From Roseomonas sp. (GTDB taxonomy: Bacteria; Pseudomonadota; Alphaproteobacteria; Acetobacterales; Acetobacteraceae), in NCBI GenBank assembly GCA_031180725.1, contig JAPSLO010000008.1:62001-126000 (forward strand): a stretch of 64,000 nucleotides of DNA, in the 5' to 3' direction. The notes beneath the pieces are model-generated. The model was given only the letters and a program-made list of their open reading frames with translations. It did no database searches and had not been told where the DNA came from. Each line of letters begins with the position of its first letter. Position 1 is the stretch's first letter. Made by a program: the position numbers and the translations under genes. Positions 8,977 to 17,063 of the stretch are shown here, in pieces.

Positions 8977-9375
8977 ATGCTGACTGGCGGGTGTCTGTGC
9001 GGCGCTATCCGCTATGAGGCCGGTGACGCGCCCTTCCACGCCACGCTTTGTCACTGTTCCATGTGCCGCCGGGCGGCCGGAGCGCCCGTGGTGGCGTGGT
9101 TCTCGGTGGCCGCCACCGATTTCCGCATCACTCAGGGGGAGCCACAGGCCTACCGCTCCAGCCAGCACGGCACGCGTCGCTTCTGCGGCCGCTGCGGCAC
9201 GCAGCTAACCTTCACCAATGACGCGACGGGCGGTGAAGTTGACATCACCACCGCCAGCCTCGACGACCCCGGCGCTGTGCCGCCAGAGGACCACACCCGA
9301 ACATCCGCCCGTATCAGTTGGCTGCAGGTCTGTGACAGCCTGCCAAGCTATGGGGAGGCGCGCTCCGACGGCTGA
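8977..9375 (+). CDS. GFA-family (glutathione-dependent formaldehyde-activating-like) zinc protein
   Basis: A 132-residue CENP-V/GFA domain protein. Zinc ligands are visible as GGCLCG near the N-terminus, LCHCSMCRR at about residue 26, and FCGRCGTQL at about 70. A strong Shine-Dalgarno (GAGGAGG) precedes the ATG. Its stop lies inside the 3' end of the convergent GT39-like gene, overlapping it by 28 bases. Most family members have no proven reaction, so the formaldehyde link should not be taken literally. It may simply ride on the upstream operon. Confidence 0.82.
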   Translation: MLTGGCLCGAIRYEAGDAPFHATLCHCSMCRRAAGAPVVAWFSVAATDFRITQGEPQAYRSSQHGTRRFCGRCGTQLTFTNDATGGEVDITTASLDDPGAVPPEDHTRTSARISWLQVCDSLPSYGEARSDG

Positions 9376-10949
9376 GCCAGCGGCAGCGCATCCTCCGGCT
9401 TCACCCGGTAGATCTCCACCGGCCCTCGAAACTCGTTCACCGTGGCGTACAGCTCGTAGTGCGCCGCCACCGTCGCCATCACGCGTTCCACCGCATCCGG
9501 CCGCATGGTGTGTATCCAGCCGCGATCCACCACGATGACCCGCGGACGGGATGCCAGCACCCGGTCCAGCTCGACCAAGGTATTGGTGTCTGATAGATCC
9601 TCGAAGAAGCCCGTCAGATGCACGGGAAAGGGGAAGCGCGTGGCGATGCGCGTGCCCGAAAGCACATAGACGCTGGGGTGGTAGTTGGCGATAAAGGCAT
9701 TGCCGCCAGCCCCCGCGGCCTCCGCGACCTTTGCAGCGACCTCTCGTACCGGGTCGGGCAGGACCCAGCCGGGGCCGCGCTCGAAGCGGCCGTGCAGTTC
9801 CAGGAACCAGGCCTCGGCCGCCATCAGCAGGGCGAGGCCGGCGAAGACGGCGCGGGTGGCGCCCGGCCGCGCAAAGACGAGCGCCAGCCGCCATAGCCCC
9901 ACCACGGCCAGCAGCGACAGCGGTGGCAGCCACAGCAGGAAGTAGTGCGCGAAGTAGAAGCCCGGCCCGGCGATCGCGGCGCTGGCCACCACGAACCATA
10001 GCGTAACCAGCGCGGTGAGCAGCTGCAGCGGCCGCGCCGCCTGCCCCGGCCGCCAGGAGATCACAGCGACCAGCGCCGCCCCCAGGGGAAAGCCCAGCGC
10101 CAACGCCGCTGCCGCGATGCGCCGCAGTGCCTCCGGTCCGGGGATGCGCTCCATTGAATAGCGGAAGGGCGCCAGCAGCGATCCGTCCAGATACTGTTCC
10201 AGCCAGCCATGCGACCAATAGGCCAGCCCCATCAGAACGAAGGGGCCGGCGCAGAGGGCCGCATAGGTGGCGGCCATTGCCGCTGCGCGGCGCAGGGGCA
10301 GTGCCTGGCGCATTACCGCGGGCAGCACCAGCAGCGCGAAAGCCAGGCAGCCTTCCGGCACAACCACCTGCTTCACCAGCAATGCACAGCCAACCAACAG
10401 CCCCGCAAAGGCCAATTCGCCCCAGCTGGGGGCCACCGGGTTCGGCCGGATGGCCCGGGCCGTTGCACCCATGCCGATAGCCATGGCGCCGGTCACGAAA
10501 GGGGCGATGAGCAGTTCGGTATTCGTGCCGAGCCCGCTGAGCAGCACCGACAGCCCGGCATAGACGACGCCTGCGGCCACCCCGACCGGCCGCGGCACCC
10601 CGGCCGCGCGCGCCGCACCGAACAAGGCGCAGCCAGTCGCTGCCACACAGATCATGCCCAGCAGCCGGGCGGATTCGACCGAGACGCCGAAGGCCAGGAA
10701 GGCCAGCGCGAACATCGCCGGCGCGCCGACCGGATGCATGTCCCAGGCGGTGACCAGCGGCCATCCGCCATGCAACCAGTCCCGCGCCTGCACTAGGTAG
10801 AGGCCCTCATCCGTGTCCACCACGGCAGGGATGAAGCTGGTGATGCGGAACAGCGCCGCGGCAGCGCAGATCGTCAATACGGCCGCCAAGTCCTTCAGCA
10901 GGGGCGGTGCGTGTCGCGTGACGGCAATCGGGGTGGGGGCTTCGGGCAT
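9348..10949 (-). CDS. GT39-like (PMT/ArnT superfamily) membrane glycosyltransferase
   Basis: A 533-residue polytopic protein with about 11-12 membrane helices and the first-loop acidic motif VVDTDEGLYLVQARDWLHGG, the Asp-Glu signature of GT-C dolichyl/undecaprenyl-phosphate-sugar transferases. WDMHPVGAPAMFALA follows, as in GT39. The C-terminal 150 residues are mostly soluble and presumably periplasmic. The ATG at 10949 sits just after CCGGAG and gives the family-like N-terminus. Enzymes of this type add a sugar from a lipid carrier to a lipid, glycan or protein on the periplasmic face. Position at the end of a polysaccharide region suggests glycan modification. Confidence 0.8.
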   Translation of the reverse strand: MPEAPTPIAVTRHAPPLLKDLAAVLTICAAAALFRITSFIPAVVDTDEGLYLVQARDWLHGGWPLVTAWDMHPVGAPAMFALAFLAFGVSVESARLLGMICVAATGCALFGAARAAGVPRPVGVAAGVVYAGLSVLLSGLGTNTELLIAPFVTGAMAIGMGATARAIRPNPVAPSWGELAFAGLLVGCALLVKQVVVPEGCLAFALLVLPAVMRQALPLRRAAAMAATYAALCAGPFVLMGLAYWSHGWLEQYLDGSLLAPFRYSMERIPGPEALRRIAAAALALGFPLGAALVAVISWRPGQAARPLQLLTALVTLWFVVASAAIAGPGFYFAHYFLLWLPPLSLLAVVGLWRLALVFARPGATRAVFAGLALLMAAEAWFLELHGRFERGPGWVLPDPVREVAAKVAEAAGAGGNAFIANYHPSVYVLSGTRIATRFPFPVHLTGFFEDLSDTNTLVELDRVLASRPRVIVVDRGWIHTMRPDAVERVMATVAAHYELYATVNEFRGPVEIYRVKPEDALPLAQPSERASP

Positions 10950-10987
10950 TGCTCCGGGTAGGCGCAGGCTGGACGCACCAACCTGGG

Positions 10988-11020
10988 GCGGGCCGGGGTG
11001 AAAGGGCAACCCCGGCCCGC
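10988..11020 (-). terminator. Hairpin terminator after the Bug receptor gene
   Basis: A perfect 12-bp GC-rich stem (arms 10988-10999 and 11009-11020, 9-base loop) begins 20 bases after the minus-strand stop at 11040 and before the next minus-strand gene. There is no strong U-tract, so termination strength is uncertain. Confidence 0.55.
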
Positions 11021-11039
11021 AAATCACCCTTGAAATACC

Positions 11040-12029
11040 TTAATTTTCCGGCTGGAAGCCACTTTCCCGCACTACCGGGCCCCAATCGTCACGTTCCCGC
11101 CGGATACGGTCGGCGAATTCCTGCGGGCTGGCAGATACTGTCGGTAGGTATTCCAGTCGATCGAGCGCAGCGATGGTTTCCGGCATCCGGGCAATCTGCA
11201 CGATTGCGGCGTGCAGCCCCCGCACCACTGCTGCGGGGGCACCGGCGGGCAGAAGGGCCCCGAACCACTCATCCTTGCCGAGGTCCGGGTGGCCCAGCTC
11301 GGCGAAGGTCGGCACATCCGGGTAGCGCGGATTGCGCTGGACGGAACTGACGGCCAGCATCCGCGCGCCCTGGCCATGCTGGGGCGAGACGTCGCCCAAC
11401 ACGCCCACGAAGCAGGGAAGCCGCCCTCCGATCAGGTCCTGCACCGCCGGCGCCGCGCCGCGATAGGGCACATGCGTCATCCGGACATTCAGCGCCTTGG
11501 CCAGCATGACGCCGATGAAATGCGGCGCCGATCCGGCGGCCGGCGAGGCGAAGGGGATCTCGCCCGACTGCGCCTTCAGCCAGGCGACGAACTGGTCGAA
11601 GCTGCGGGCCGGGTGGCCCATGGGCACGGCCAGCGCGAAGGGGTAGCTGCAAACAGTGCTGACCGGGATGAGGTCCGTCAGCGCGTCGTAGCGGACCTCA
11701 CGCGGGAAGACATGCGGCTGCAAGGTCAGCATGGAGGCCGGCGTCTGCAGGAAGGTGGTGCCGTCCTTCTCCGCATCGCGGACGAATTCCACCGCGATGC
11801 GCCCGGCGGCGCCGACACGGCCATCCACGATGACACTCGGGGCATAGAGCCCGCGCAGCTTCTCGGCATAAAGCCGCGCCACGACATCCGAGGAACCGCC
11901 AGCCGGGAAGCCGACGATAATGCGCGCGGTGCGCGACAGGGTCTGCGCGCCGGCCCGCCGAATGGCGGCGGCAGCCAGCGTGCTGCCGGCCAGCGCCAAG
12001 GCGGCGCGCCGGCCGAGTTCGGCCTGCAT
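11040..12029 (-). CDS. Bug/TctC-family tripartite tricarboxylate transporter receptor
   Basis: A 329-residue periplasmic solute receptor. The N-terminus has a Tat/Sec-like leader (GRRAALALAGSTLAAAAIRRA, ending near AGAQ). The mature part has the Bug pattern: IIVGFPAGGSSDVVARLYAEKL, a glycine-rich loop VGAAGRIAVEFV, HVPYRGAAPAVQDLIGG, and PDVPTFAELG with EWFGALLPAG. GGGAGGGAAG lies 3-4 bases before the ATG at 12029. No TctA/TctB membrane partners lie in the window, which is usual for orphan Bug receptors. It has its own promoter region containing an operator-like sequence shared with the MarR/acyl-CoA synthetase promoter, so the ligand may be an aromatic acid; that is inference. Confidence 0.88.
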   Translation of the reverse strand: MQAELGRRAALALAGSTLAAAAIRRAGAQTLSRTARIIVGFPAGGSSDVVARLYAEKLRGLYAPSVIVDGRVGAAGRIAVEFVRDAEKDGTTFLQTPASMLTLQPHVFPREVRYDALTDLIPVSTVCSYPFALAVPMGHPARSFDQFVAWLKAQSGEIPFASPAAGSAPHFIGVMLAKALNVRMTHVPYRGAAPAVQDLIGGRLPCFVGVLGDVSPQHGQGARMLAVSSVQRNPRYPDVPTFAELGHPDLGKDEWFGALLPAGAPAAVVRGLHAAIVQIARMPETIAALDRLEYLPTVSASPQEFADRIRRERDDWGPVVRESGFQPEN

Positions 12030-12117
12030 GAACTTCCCTCCCCTCATCTCGTTGCGGCGCATGTTGCACGCCGGCGAACCGCGGCGTCCAGCACGGCCGC
12101 GGTGCGCGGAAAGGATG

Positions 12118-12135
12118 ATTATACTCCATAACAAT
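12118..12135. promoter_or_regulatory. Operator-like site upstream of the Bug receptor gene
   Basis: The AT-rich sequence TTATACTCCATAACAAT (12119-12135) stands out in GC-rich DNA. It matches 15 of 17 bases of a site in the MarR/acyl-CoA synthetase intergenic region at 15747-15763. The core TTAT-N5-ATAA is an inverted repeat of the size MarR dimers bind. On the minus strand it includes TATAAT (12123 to 12118), a plausible -10 box about 90 bases from the receptor ATG. A repressor bound here would block RNA polymerase. Confidence 0.55.
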
Positions 12136-12198
12136 ACAGGCAAGGGCGACGGCGCCCTGCCCGCCCCGCGACACCCGGAAGAACGCTGCCCTTTCCAC

Positions 12199-12630
12199 TC
12201 AACGCGCGAAGGCCGCGATGACCTCTGACGGGATCGGCGCGGAGCGGATGCGACCTTCGCCATCCTTTACGGTCCATACCCGCGTCTCGAACCCCTCCAC
12301 GCCCAGCCTGCCGTCCGACCTGACCAGGCGGTGCGCGACATCGAAGGAAGACCGGCGGAAGGCAATGACGCGGCTTTCGATCACCACCTGGTCGCCATAG
12401 GCGGAGGGCACGCTGAACTTCGCGCGCGTGTCCACCATCGGGATGCCCAGTATGCCGAACCTTGTCACCCAGGCGATCTTCGGCATGCCGAGCGCCGCAT
12501 GGAACAGTGCGGCGGTAGCGGCATCGAACATGGCGAAGTAGCGCGGATAGAAGACGATGCCCGCCGGGTCGCAATCGCCCCATTCGATGGTGACGCGGTG
12601 GCGATTCACCAGGCCGGGGTCAACGTCCAT
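12199..12630 (-). CDS. 4-hydroxybenzoyl-CoA thioesterase-like hotdog protein
   Basis: A 143-residue hotdog-fold acyl-CoA thioesterase. The motif WGDCDPAGIVFYPRYF near residue 18 carries the catalytic Asp of the 4-hydroxybenzoyl-CoA thioesterase (4HBT) family. It starts inside the thiolase gene (11-base overlap), so it is translated from the same message. In this cluster a thioesterase would release the aromatic acid from its CoA ester after side-chain shortening. Specificity for 4-hydroxybenzoyl-, vanilloyl- or other aroyl-CoA cannot be told from sequence. Confidence 0.85.
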   Translation of the reverse strand: MDVDPGLVNRHRVTIEWGDCDPAGIVFYPRYFAMFDAATAALFHAALGMPKIAWVTRFGILGIPMVDTRAKFSVPSAYGDQVVIESRVIAFRRSSFDVAHRLVRSDGRLGVEGFETRVWTVKDGEGRIRSAPIPSEVIAAFAR

Positions 12631-13855
12631 GCGGGTTCTCCAGCAGCAGCGCGATCCCTTGCCCGCCACCGATGCAGGCCGAGGCGATGCCATAGCGCAC
12701 GCCTCGCCGCGCCATCTCCCGTGCGCAGGTCAGCGCCAAGCGCACTCCAGTAGCACCCAGGGGATGGCCGATGGCGATGGCGCCGCCATTCACGTTCAGC
12801 CGCGCCTGATCCAGGTCCAGCGCACGCGCGCAGGCCATCACCTGGGCGCCGAACGCCTCATTGATTTCCACCAGGGCAATGTCGCGCAGTGAAAGCCCGC
12901 AGCGCGTGAGCAACGCGCGGATGGCCGGGACCGGGCCGATGCCCATGATCTCCGGCGGGCAACCCACGGCACAACCGGCCACCAGACGCGCCAAGCTCGC
13001 CCGGCCCTTCGCCATGGCACCGGAGGCAATCACCACCGCCACCGCGCCATCCACCACGGCCGAGGAATTGCCGCCGGTCTGCACGCCGCCAAAGGCAGGC
13101 CGGATGCGGGCCAGCACCTCCACCGGCGACGGCCGAGGATGGGTATCCTCCGCCACGCGGTCCACCTTCCGCGGTAAGGTGATGCCGCGGTCCTGCAGCC
13201 CGTCCCGGGCGAAGGTCTCGGTTACCACCGGGACGATCTCGTCATCGAAGAAGCCGGTTTGGCGCGCTGCGAGCGCCCGGTCGAAGCTCCGCGCAGCGAA
13301 GGCATCCACCTCGGCGCGCGTGATGGAATGGCGCATCGCCAGCTCCTCCGCTGTGCCGCCCATCGTCAGACCGCAGCTAGGGTCCAGCAATGCCTCCCAA
13401 AGGAAATCCTTGAACTCCACTGGCGCACCCAAAGCGAAGCCGCCGCGATGGGTATAAGCGGCGATCGGGTTGCGGCTCATGCTCTCCGCACCCGCTGCCA
13501 GGGCGAAACCTGCACCCTGGCGGTCCACCGCGGTCGCACCCTGGAACACGGCCTCGATCCCGGTGCCGCAGACCCGTTGCACCAGCAGCGCCGGCACCTC
13601 CACCGGCACGCCGGCATAAAGCCCGATGTGGCGCGGCAGCATATAGGCGTCGAAACTCGCCTGGGCCACGGAACCGGCAGCGACGTAGCCCACCTCCTCG
13701 CCGACCACGCCGGCCTTCTGTAAGGCCGCGCGCGCCACCTTAATGCCAAGGTCGATGGGCGAGACCAGCGACAGCGCACCGCCGAGATCGGTGAAGGGCG
13801 TACGCGCCCCCGCCAGCAGCCAGGCATCCCGCCATTCCGTGTAGAGCGCGGTCAT
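12620..13855 (-). CDS. Thiolase (acetyl-CoA C-acyltransferase)
   Basis: A 411-residue thiolase, the usual length. Nucleophilic Cys96 lies in VQRVCGTGIEA. The other catalytic elements are NEAFGAQV, GGAIAIGHPLGATG (His) and the second Cys in ASACIGGGQG. It would cleave a 3-ketoacyl-CoA with CoA to release acetyl-CoA. It lies 5 bases downstream of the acyl-CoA synthetase gene and overlaps the thioesterase, forming a three-gene minus-strand operon. In this setting the natural substrate is probably an aryl-3-ketopropionyl-CoA; that is inference from neighbours. Confidence 0.92.
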   Translation of the reverse strand: MTALYTEWRDAWLLAGARTPFTDLGGALSLVSPIDLGIKVARAALQKAGVVGEEVGYVAAGSVAQASFDAYMLPRHIGLYAGVPVEVPALLVQRVCGTGIEAVFQGATAVDRQGAGFALAAGAESMSRNPIAAYTHRGGFALGAPVEFKDFLWEALLDPSCGLTMGGTAEELAMRHSITRAEVDAFAARSFDRALAARQTGFFDDEIVPVVTETFARDGLQDRGITLPRKVDRVAEDTHPRPSPVEVLARIRPAFGGVQTGGNSSAVVDGAVAVVIASGAMAKGRASLARLVAGCAVGCPPEIMGIGPVPAIRALLTRCGLSLRDIALVEINEAFGAQVMACARALDLDQARLNVNGGAIAIGHPLGATGVRLALTCAREMARRGVRYGIASACIGGGQGIALLLENPHGR

Positions 13856-13860
13856 CGGCC

Positions 13861-15729
13861 TCAGATCCTGATCACATGGGGGGCCGGCGGATCGGCGTAC
13901 AGCTCCTCCACCAGCGCGGCGCGGCAGGCCAGAACAGCCCGCTGATTGACGGAGCCCTTGTCCGTGACCTCTCCGGCATCGAGCGAAAGCGGCGCCGTGA
14001 GCAGGGTTGCCCGCACCACGCGCTGACTGCTGCCACTGGCCGTCACCGCCAGTGCAGCCAGCTTCTCGGCCAGCATGCTCCGCAACCCAGGATCCGCCGC
14101 AGCATCCCGCCCATTCGGCACGATCCGGGCCACCGCCTCGGGTTCCGGGAGCAGGATGGCGGCCAGCGCGTTACGGTCCGGTCCGGCCAGCACCACATCC
14201 CTCACGTAGGGCGCCAGCGCCGCGATGATCCTGGCGCGCAGTGGGCCGACGCTGACCCAAGTGCCGGTGGATAGCTTGAAGTCTTCCGTGATGCGGCCGT
14301 CGAAGCGGAAGCCCTTGTGAAGATCGGAAGGATCCACCGGCAGCAGCGCATCGCCCAGGCAATACCAGCCCTCCTCGTCGAAAGCCTTGGCGGTGGCCTC
14401 GGGGTCGCGCCAGTAGCCCGGCGTGATGGAAGGGCCGCGCACGCGCGCTTCCAGCTTGTTGCCTACTGGCGCCAGCTTCAGCTCCACGCCCGGCACCGGC
14501 AGGCCGACGAAGCCGGAAGCCGAGACATCCTCTCGCACGCAGAGGCAGAAGGGCGCCGTTTCCGTCGAGCCAAGGCCGGTAATCATTGGAATGCGCTCGC
14601 CGCGCTCGGCCAGCGCCATCCTGTCCAACTCGTCCCAGATGTGCTGCGGCAGCCCCGCCGCGGAGTAGAACATCATCCGCACTTTGCTGAAGAAGGTCCG
14701 GCGCAGCGCGGCATCCGCCTTCAGGTGGTGCAGCACCTCCTCGAAACCGCGGGGAACGTTGAAGTAGATACTGGGCGCGACCTCGCGCAGGTTGCGGAGC
14801 GATTCCGCAAAGCCGCCCGGTACCGGCCGGCCATCATCCACATACAGCGTGCCGCCGTTGTACAGCACCAAACCGAAGTTGTGGTTGCCGCCGAAGGTAT
14901 GATGCCAGGGCAGCCAATCCAGCAGCACGGGCGGCTCCACCGCCATGAAGGGGAAGGCTTCCAGCAGCATCTGCTGGTTGGAACAGATCATGCGCTGCGT
15001 GTTCACCACCCCTTTGGGCTGCCCGGTGGAGCCGGAGGTGAACAGGATCTTCGCCGGCGCATCGGGGTTCACCTGCGACGCGGCTCTCTCGACCGCGGCG
15101 GTCGGCTCCGTCGCCAGCAGGTCCGAGAAAAGCTTGGCGCCAGGCGGCGGATTGGTGCTGACCACCAGTTCCGTCCCTGCCGGGACGGCCGCAGCGATGG
15201 CATCGGCAAAGCGCGTACCATCGCTTGCGAAGACCAGCCCGGGCGTCAGCAGCCCCAGGCAATGCCGCAGCCTCGAGAAATCTTTCGCCATCAGCGCGTA
15301 GGATGGGGAGATGGGCGCCACGGGCACACCGACATGCAGCGCGGCCAGGGTCAGCGCGGCCTGGTCCAGGCAATTACCTGAAAGGATCGCCGCAGGCCGG
15401 TTCGCCGAAAGTCCGCGCGCCAGCAGCGCCTGCCCCAGCGCCCGCACCATGGCCAGCATCTGGCCGTAGCTGATGTGCCGCCATTCTCCGCGCAGCGCCG
15501 GGTCGCGACGAGCGACCAGAGTGCGCTCCGGCGCCACAGCGGCCCAATACTCCAGCCTTTCCGTCAAGCGGTGCGGATAGGCGCCCAGCCGCCCTTCCGG
15601 CAGGACCAAAAGGCAGCCATCGGCACGCCCCTCGAAGCGTACGGGACCCGGGCCCAGTGGCCGGCGCGCGACCGAAGGCGCTGCGCCAGGGCCCGCTCCC
15701 TGCGCCGTCGCCGTCGCCGTCGCGGACAT
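13861..15729 (-). CDS. Feruloyl-CoA synthase-like acyl/aryl-CoA synthetase
   Basis: A 622-residue AMP-forming synthetase. The P-loop TSGSTGQPKG lies at residues 231-240, followed by WLPWHHTFGGNHNFG, TGLGSTETAPFC (A5 region), GYWRDPEATAKAFDEEGWYC and RITEDFKLSTGTWVSVGPLR. This layout, with a long N-terminus and a KLSTGTWV segment, matches feruloyl-CoA synthases, which activate ferulate, coumarate or caffeate. The ATG at 15729 is preceded by GGGAGGATGG. It is transcribed divergently from a MarR regulator with an operator-like site between them. Substrate range within hydroxycinnamates or other aryl acids is unproven. Confidence 0.85.
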   Translation of the reverse strand: MSATATATAQGAGPGAAPSVARRPLGPGPVRFEGRADGCLLVLPEGRLGAYPHRLTERLEYWAAVAPERTLVARRDPALRGEWRHISYGQMLAMVRALGQALLARGLSANRPAAILSGNCLDQAALTLAALHVGVPVAPISPSYALMAKDFSRLRHCLGLLTPGLVFASDGTRFADAIAAAVPAGTELVVSTNPPPGAKLFSDLLATEPTAAVERAASQVNPDAPAKILFTSGSTGQPKGVVNTQRMICSNQQMLLEAFPFMAVEPPVLLDWLPWHHTFGGNHNFGLVLYNGGTLYVDDGRPVPGGFAESLRNLREVAPSIYFNVPRGFEEVLHHLKADAALRRTFFSKVRMMFYSAAGLPQHIWDELDRMALAERGERIPMITGLGSTETAPFCLCVREDVSASGFVGLPVPGVELKLAPVGNKLEARVRGPSITPGYWRDPEATAKAFDEEGWYCLGDALLPVDPSDLHKGFRFDGRITEDFKLSTGTWVSVGPLRARIIAALAPYVRDVVLAGPDRNALAAILLPEPEAVARIVPNGRDAAADPGLRSMLAEKLAALAVTASGSSQRVVRATLLTAPLSLDAGEVTDKGSVNQRAVLACRAALVEELYADPPAPHVIRI

Positions 15730-15746
15730 GCCATCCTCCCTATTTG

Positions 15747-15763
15747 TTATACGCCATAATAAT
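15747..15763. promoter_or_regulatory. Operator-like site in the MarR / acyl-CoA synthetase divergent promoter
   Basis: TTATACGCCATAATAAT sits 18 bases before the synthetase ATG (minus strand) and 52 bases before the MarR ATG (plus strand). The TTAT-N5-ATAA core is an imperfect dyad. It overlaps plausible -10 boxes in both directions (TATAAC on minus, CATAAT on plus). It is the natural binding site for the adjacent MarR protein, and it recurs with two changes upstream of the Bug receptor gene. Confidence 0.6.
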
Positions 15764-15815
15764 CGTAGTGCCGCCCCCTTCCAAGTCCATCCGGCAATTC
15801 GCATACTGCCATGCC

Positions 15816-16292
15816 ATGTCCACGCTGCGTCGCCGTGCCGAAATGCTGCCGCGGGAGGAAGCCGCAGCGCCCGCCATCCCCCTGCCGGACCGGCTAGGCT
15901 TTTGGCTGCGCATGGCGCAGCAATCGGCGTTCGATGCCTTTCACCGCGCCATGGCGCCGCTCGGCCTGACGCCGGGGCGGCTGGGGGTGCTGCTACTGCT
16001 GGAAGCGCAGCCCGACCTGCGCCAGGCCGCAGTGGCGGAAGCGCTGCGCGTCAAGCCGCCAAACCTGGCGGTGCTGCTGGCCGCAATGGAATCCGATGGT
16101 CTGATCCGGCGCGTGGAGGACGCGCAGAACCGCCGTGCGAACCTGCTGCGCCTGGCGCCCGCGGGCCGGGCCCTTCTGAAGCGCGCCAAGGCGCAGGAAG
16201 CCCTGGTCGAAGCGGAACTCTGCGCGGGCATGAGCACGGCCGAGAAAGAGACGTTGCTGGCCGCACTGCGCCGCATCGCGGGGGTTGCATGA
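15816..16292 (+). CDS. MarR-family transcriptional regulator
   Basis: A 158-residue winged-helix protein. The N-terminal dimerisation helix is DRLGFWLRMAQQSAFDAFHRA. A MarR recognition region follows (LRQAAVAEALRVKPPNLAVLL) with a wing at GLIRRVEDAQNRRANLLRLAPAG split over two strands. The stop overlaps the next gene's start (ATGA), so it is co-transcribed with the enoyl-CoA hydratase. MarR proteins at hydroxycinnamate clusters (CouR/FerC/HcaR types) repress until the CoA-thioester or acid binds; this one very likely does the same at the flanking promoter. Confidence 0.88.
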   Translation: MSTLRRRAEMLPREEAAAPAIPLPDRLGFWLRMAQQSAFDAFHRAMAPLGLTPGRLGVLLLLEAQPDLRQAAVAEALRVKPPNLAVLLAAMESDGLIRRVEDAQNRRANLLRLAPAGRALLKRAKAQEALVEAELCAGMSTAEKETLLAALRRIAGVA

Positions 16293-17062
16293 GCCAGGAT
16301 CTGGTCACCTGCGAGTGGCGCGGCCCAGTGGCGCTGATCGGCCTGAACCGCCCGGCCAAGCGGAATGCCATCAGCGATGCGCTGCTGGCCGCACTGGAAG
16401 CGTGTGTGACGCAGGCGCAGCAGGGCGCGCGGGCGATGGTGATTTTCGGCCATGGTCCCTGCTTCTCCGCCGGGCTGGACCTGGCCGAGCACCGCGCGCG
16501 CAGCGCGGAGGAGGTTTTCCGCCATTCCCGCGGCTGGCACCGCGTGTTCCGCCAGATCCGCGAAGGCGATGTACCGGCGATCGCCGCCATCCACGGCCCC
16601 TGCGTCGGTGGCGGGTTGGAACTGGCGGCCGCATGCCACATCCGCGTCGCCGATACCTCGGCCTTTTTCGCCCTGCCCGAAGGCACGCGCGGCATCTTCG
16701 TGGGCGGCGGCGCCAGTGTGCATGTGGCACGACTGCTGGGCGTGGCACGAATGGCAGACATGATGCTGACCGGGCGCTCGCTGGATGCAGCCGCAGCCGA
16801 GCGCGCTGGGCTGGTCACCTATGTCGAACCGACCGGGAACGCCCTGCCCCGCGCCGAGGCCCTGGCGGCGAAGGTCGCCGAAGCCGCGCCGCTCACCGTG
16901 CTCGGGGTGCTGCAGGCGCTTCCACGCATCCAGGACATGGCGGAATCGGATGGGCTGTTCGTGGAAAGCCTGGTCGCGGCGCTGGCGCAGACCGGCGAGG
17001 AAGCGCAGGCGCGGCTGACGGCGTTCCTCGAGAAGCGCGCAGCCAAGGCGGGAGGAAGCTGA
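16289..17062 (+). CDS. Enoyl-CoA hydratase/isomerase (crotonase family)
   Basis: A 257-residue crotonase. The CoA-binding/oxyanion segment CFSAGLDLAEH and GPCVGGGLELAAACHIRVAD carries the first catalytic-position Glu. LPEGTRGIFVGGGASVHVARL carries the second. Both glutamates of hydratases are therefore present. It would hydrate an aryl-enoyl-CoA to the 3-hydroxyacyl-CoA. Some feruloyl-CoA hydratase/lyases belong to the same family, but the downstream dehydrogenase and the thiolase point to a full beta-oxidation turn rather than retro-aldol cleavage. It overlaps the MarR gene by 4 bases. Confidence 0.87.
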   Translation: MSQDLVTCEWRGPVALIGLNRPAKRNAISDALLAALEACVTQAQQGARAMVIFGHGPCFSAGLDLAEHRARSAEEVFRHSRGWHRVFRQIREGDVPAIAAIHGPCVGGGLELAAACHIRVADTSAFFALPEGTRGIFVGGGASVHVARLLGVARMADMMLTGRSLDAAAAERAGLVTYVEPTGNALPRAEALAAKVAEAAPLTVLGVLQALPRIQDMAESDGLFVESLVAALAQTGEEAQARLTAFLEKRAAKAGGS

Positions 17063-17063
17063 A

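Noticed and set aside
14317-15381. Plus-strand frame of 354 codons opposite the acyl-CoA synthetase
   Set aside because: The minus strand encodes a full set of adenylating-enzyme motifs there; the plus frame has no recognisable features.
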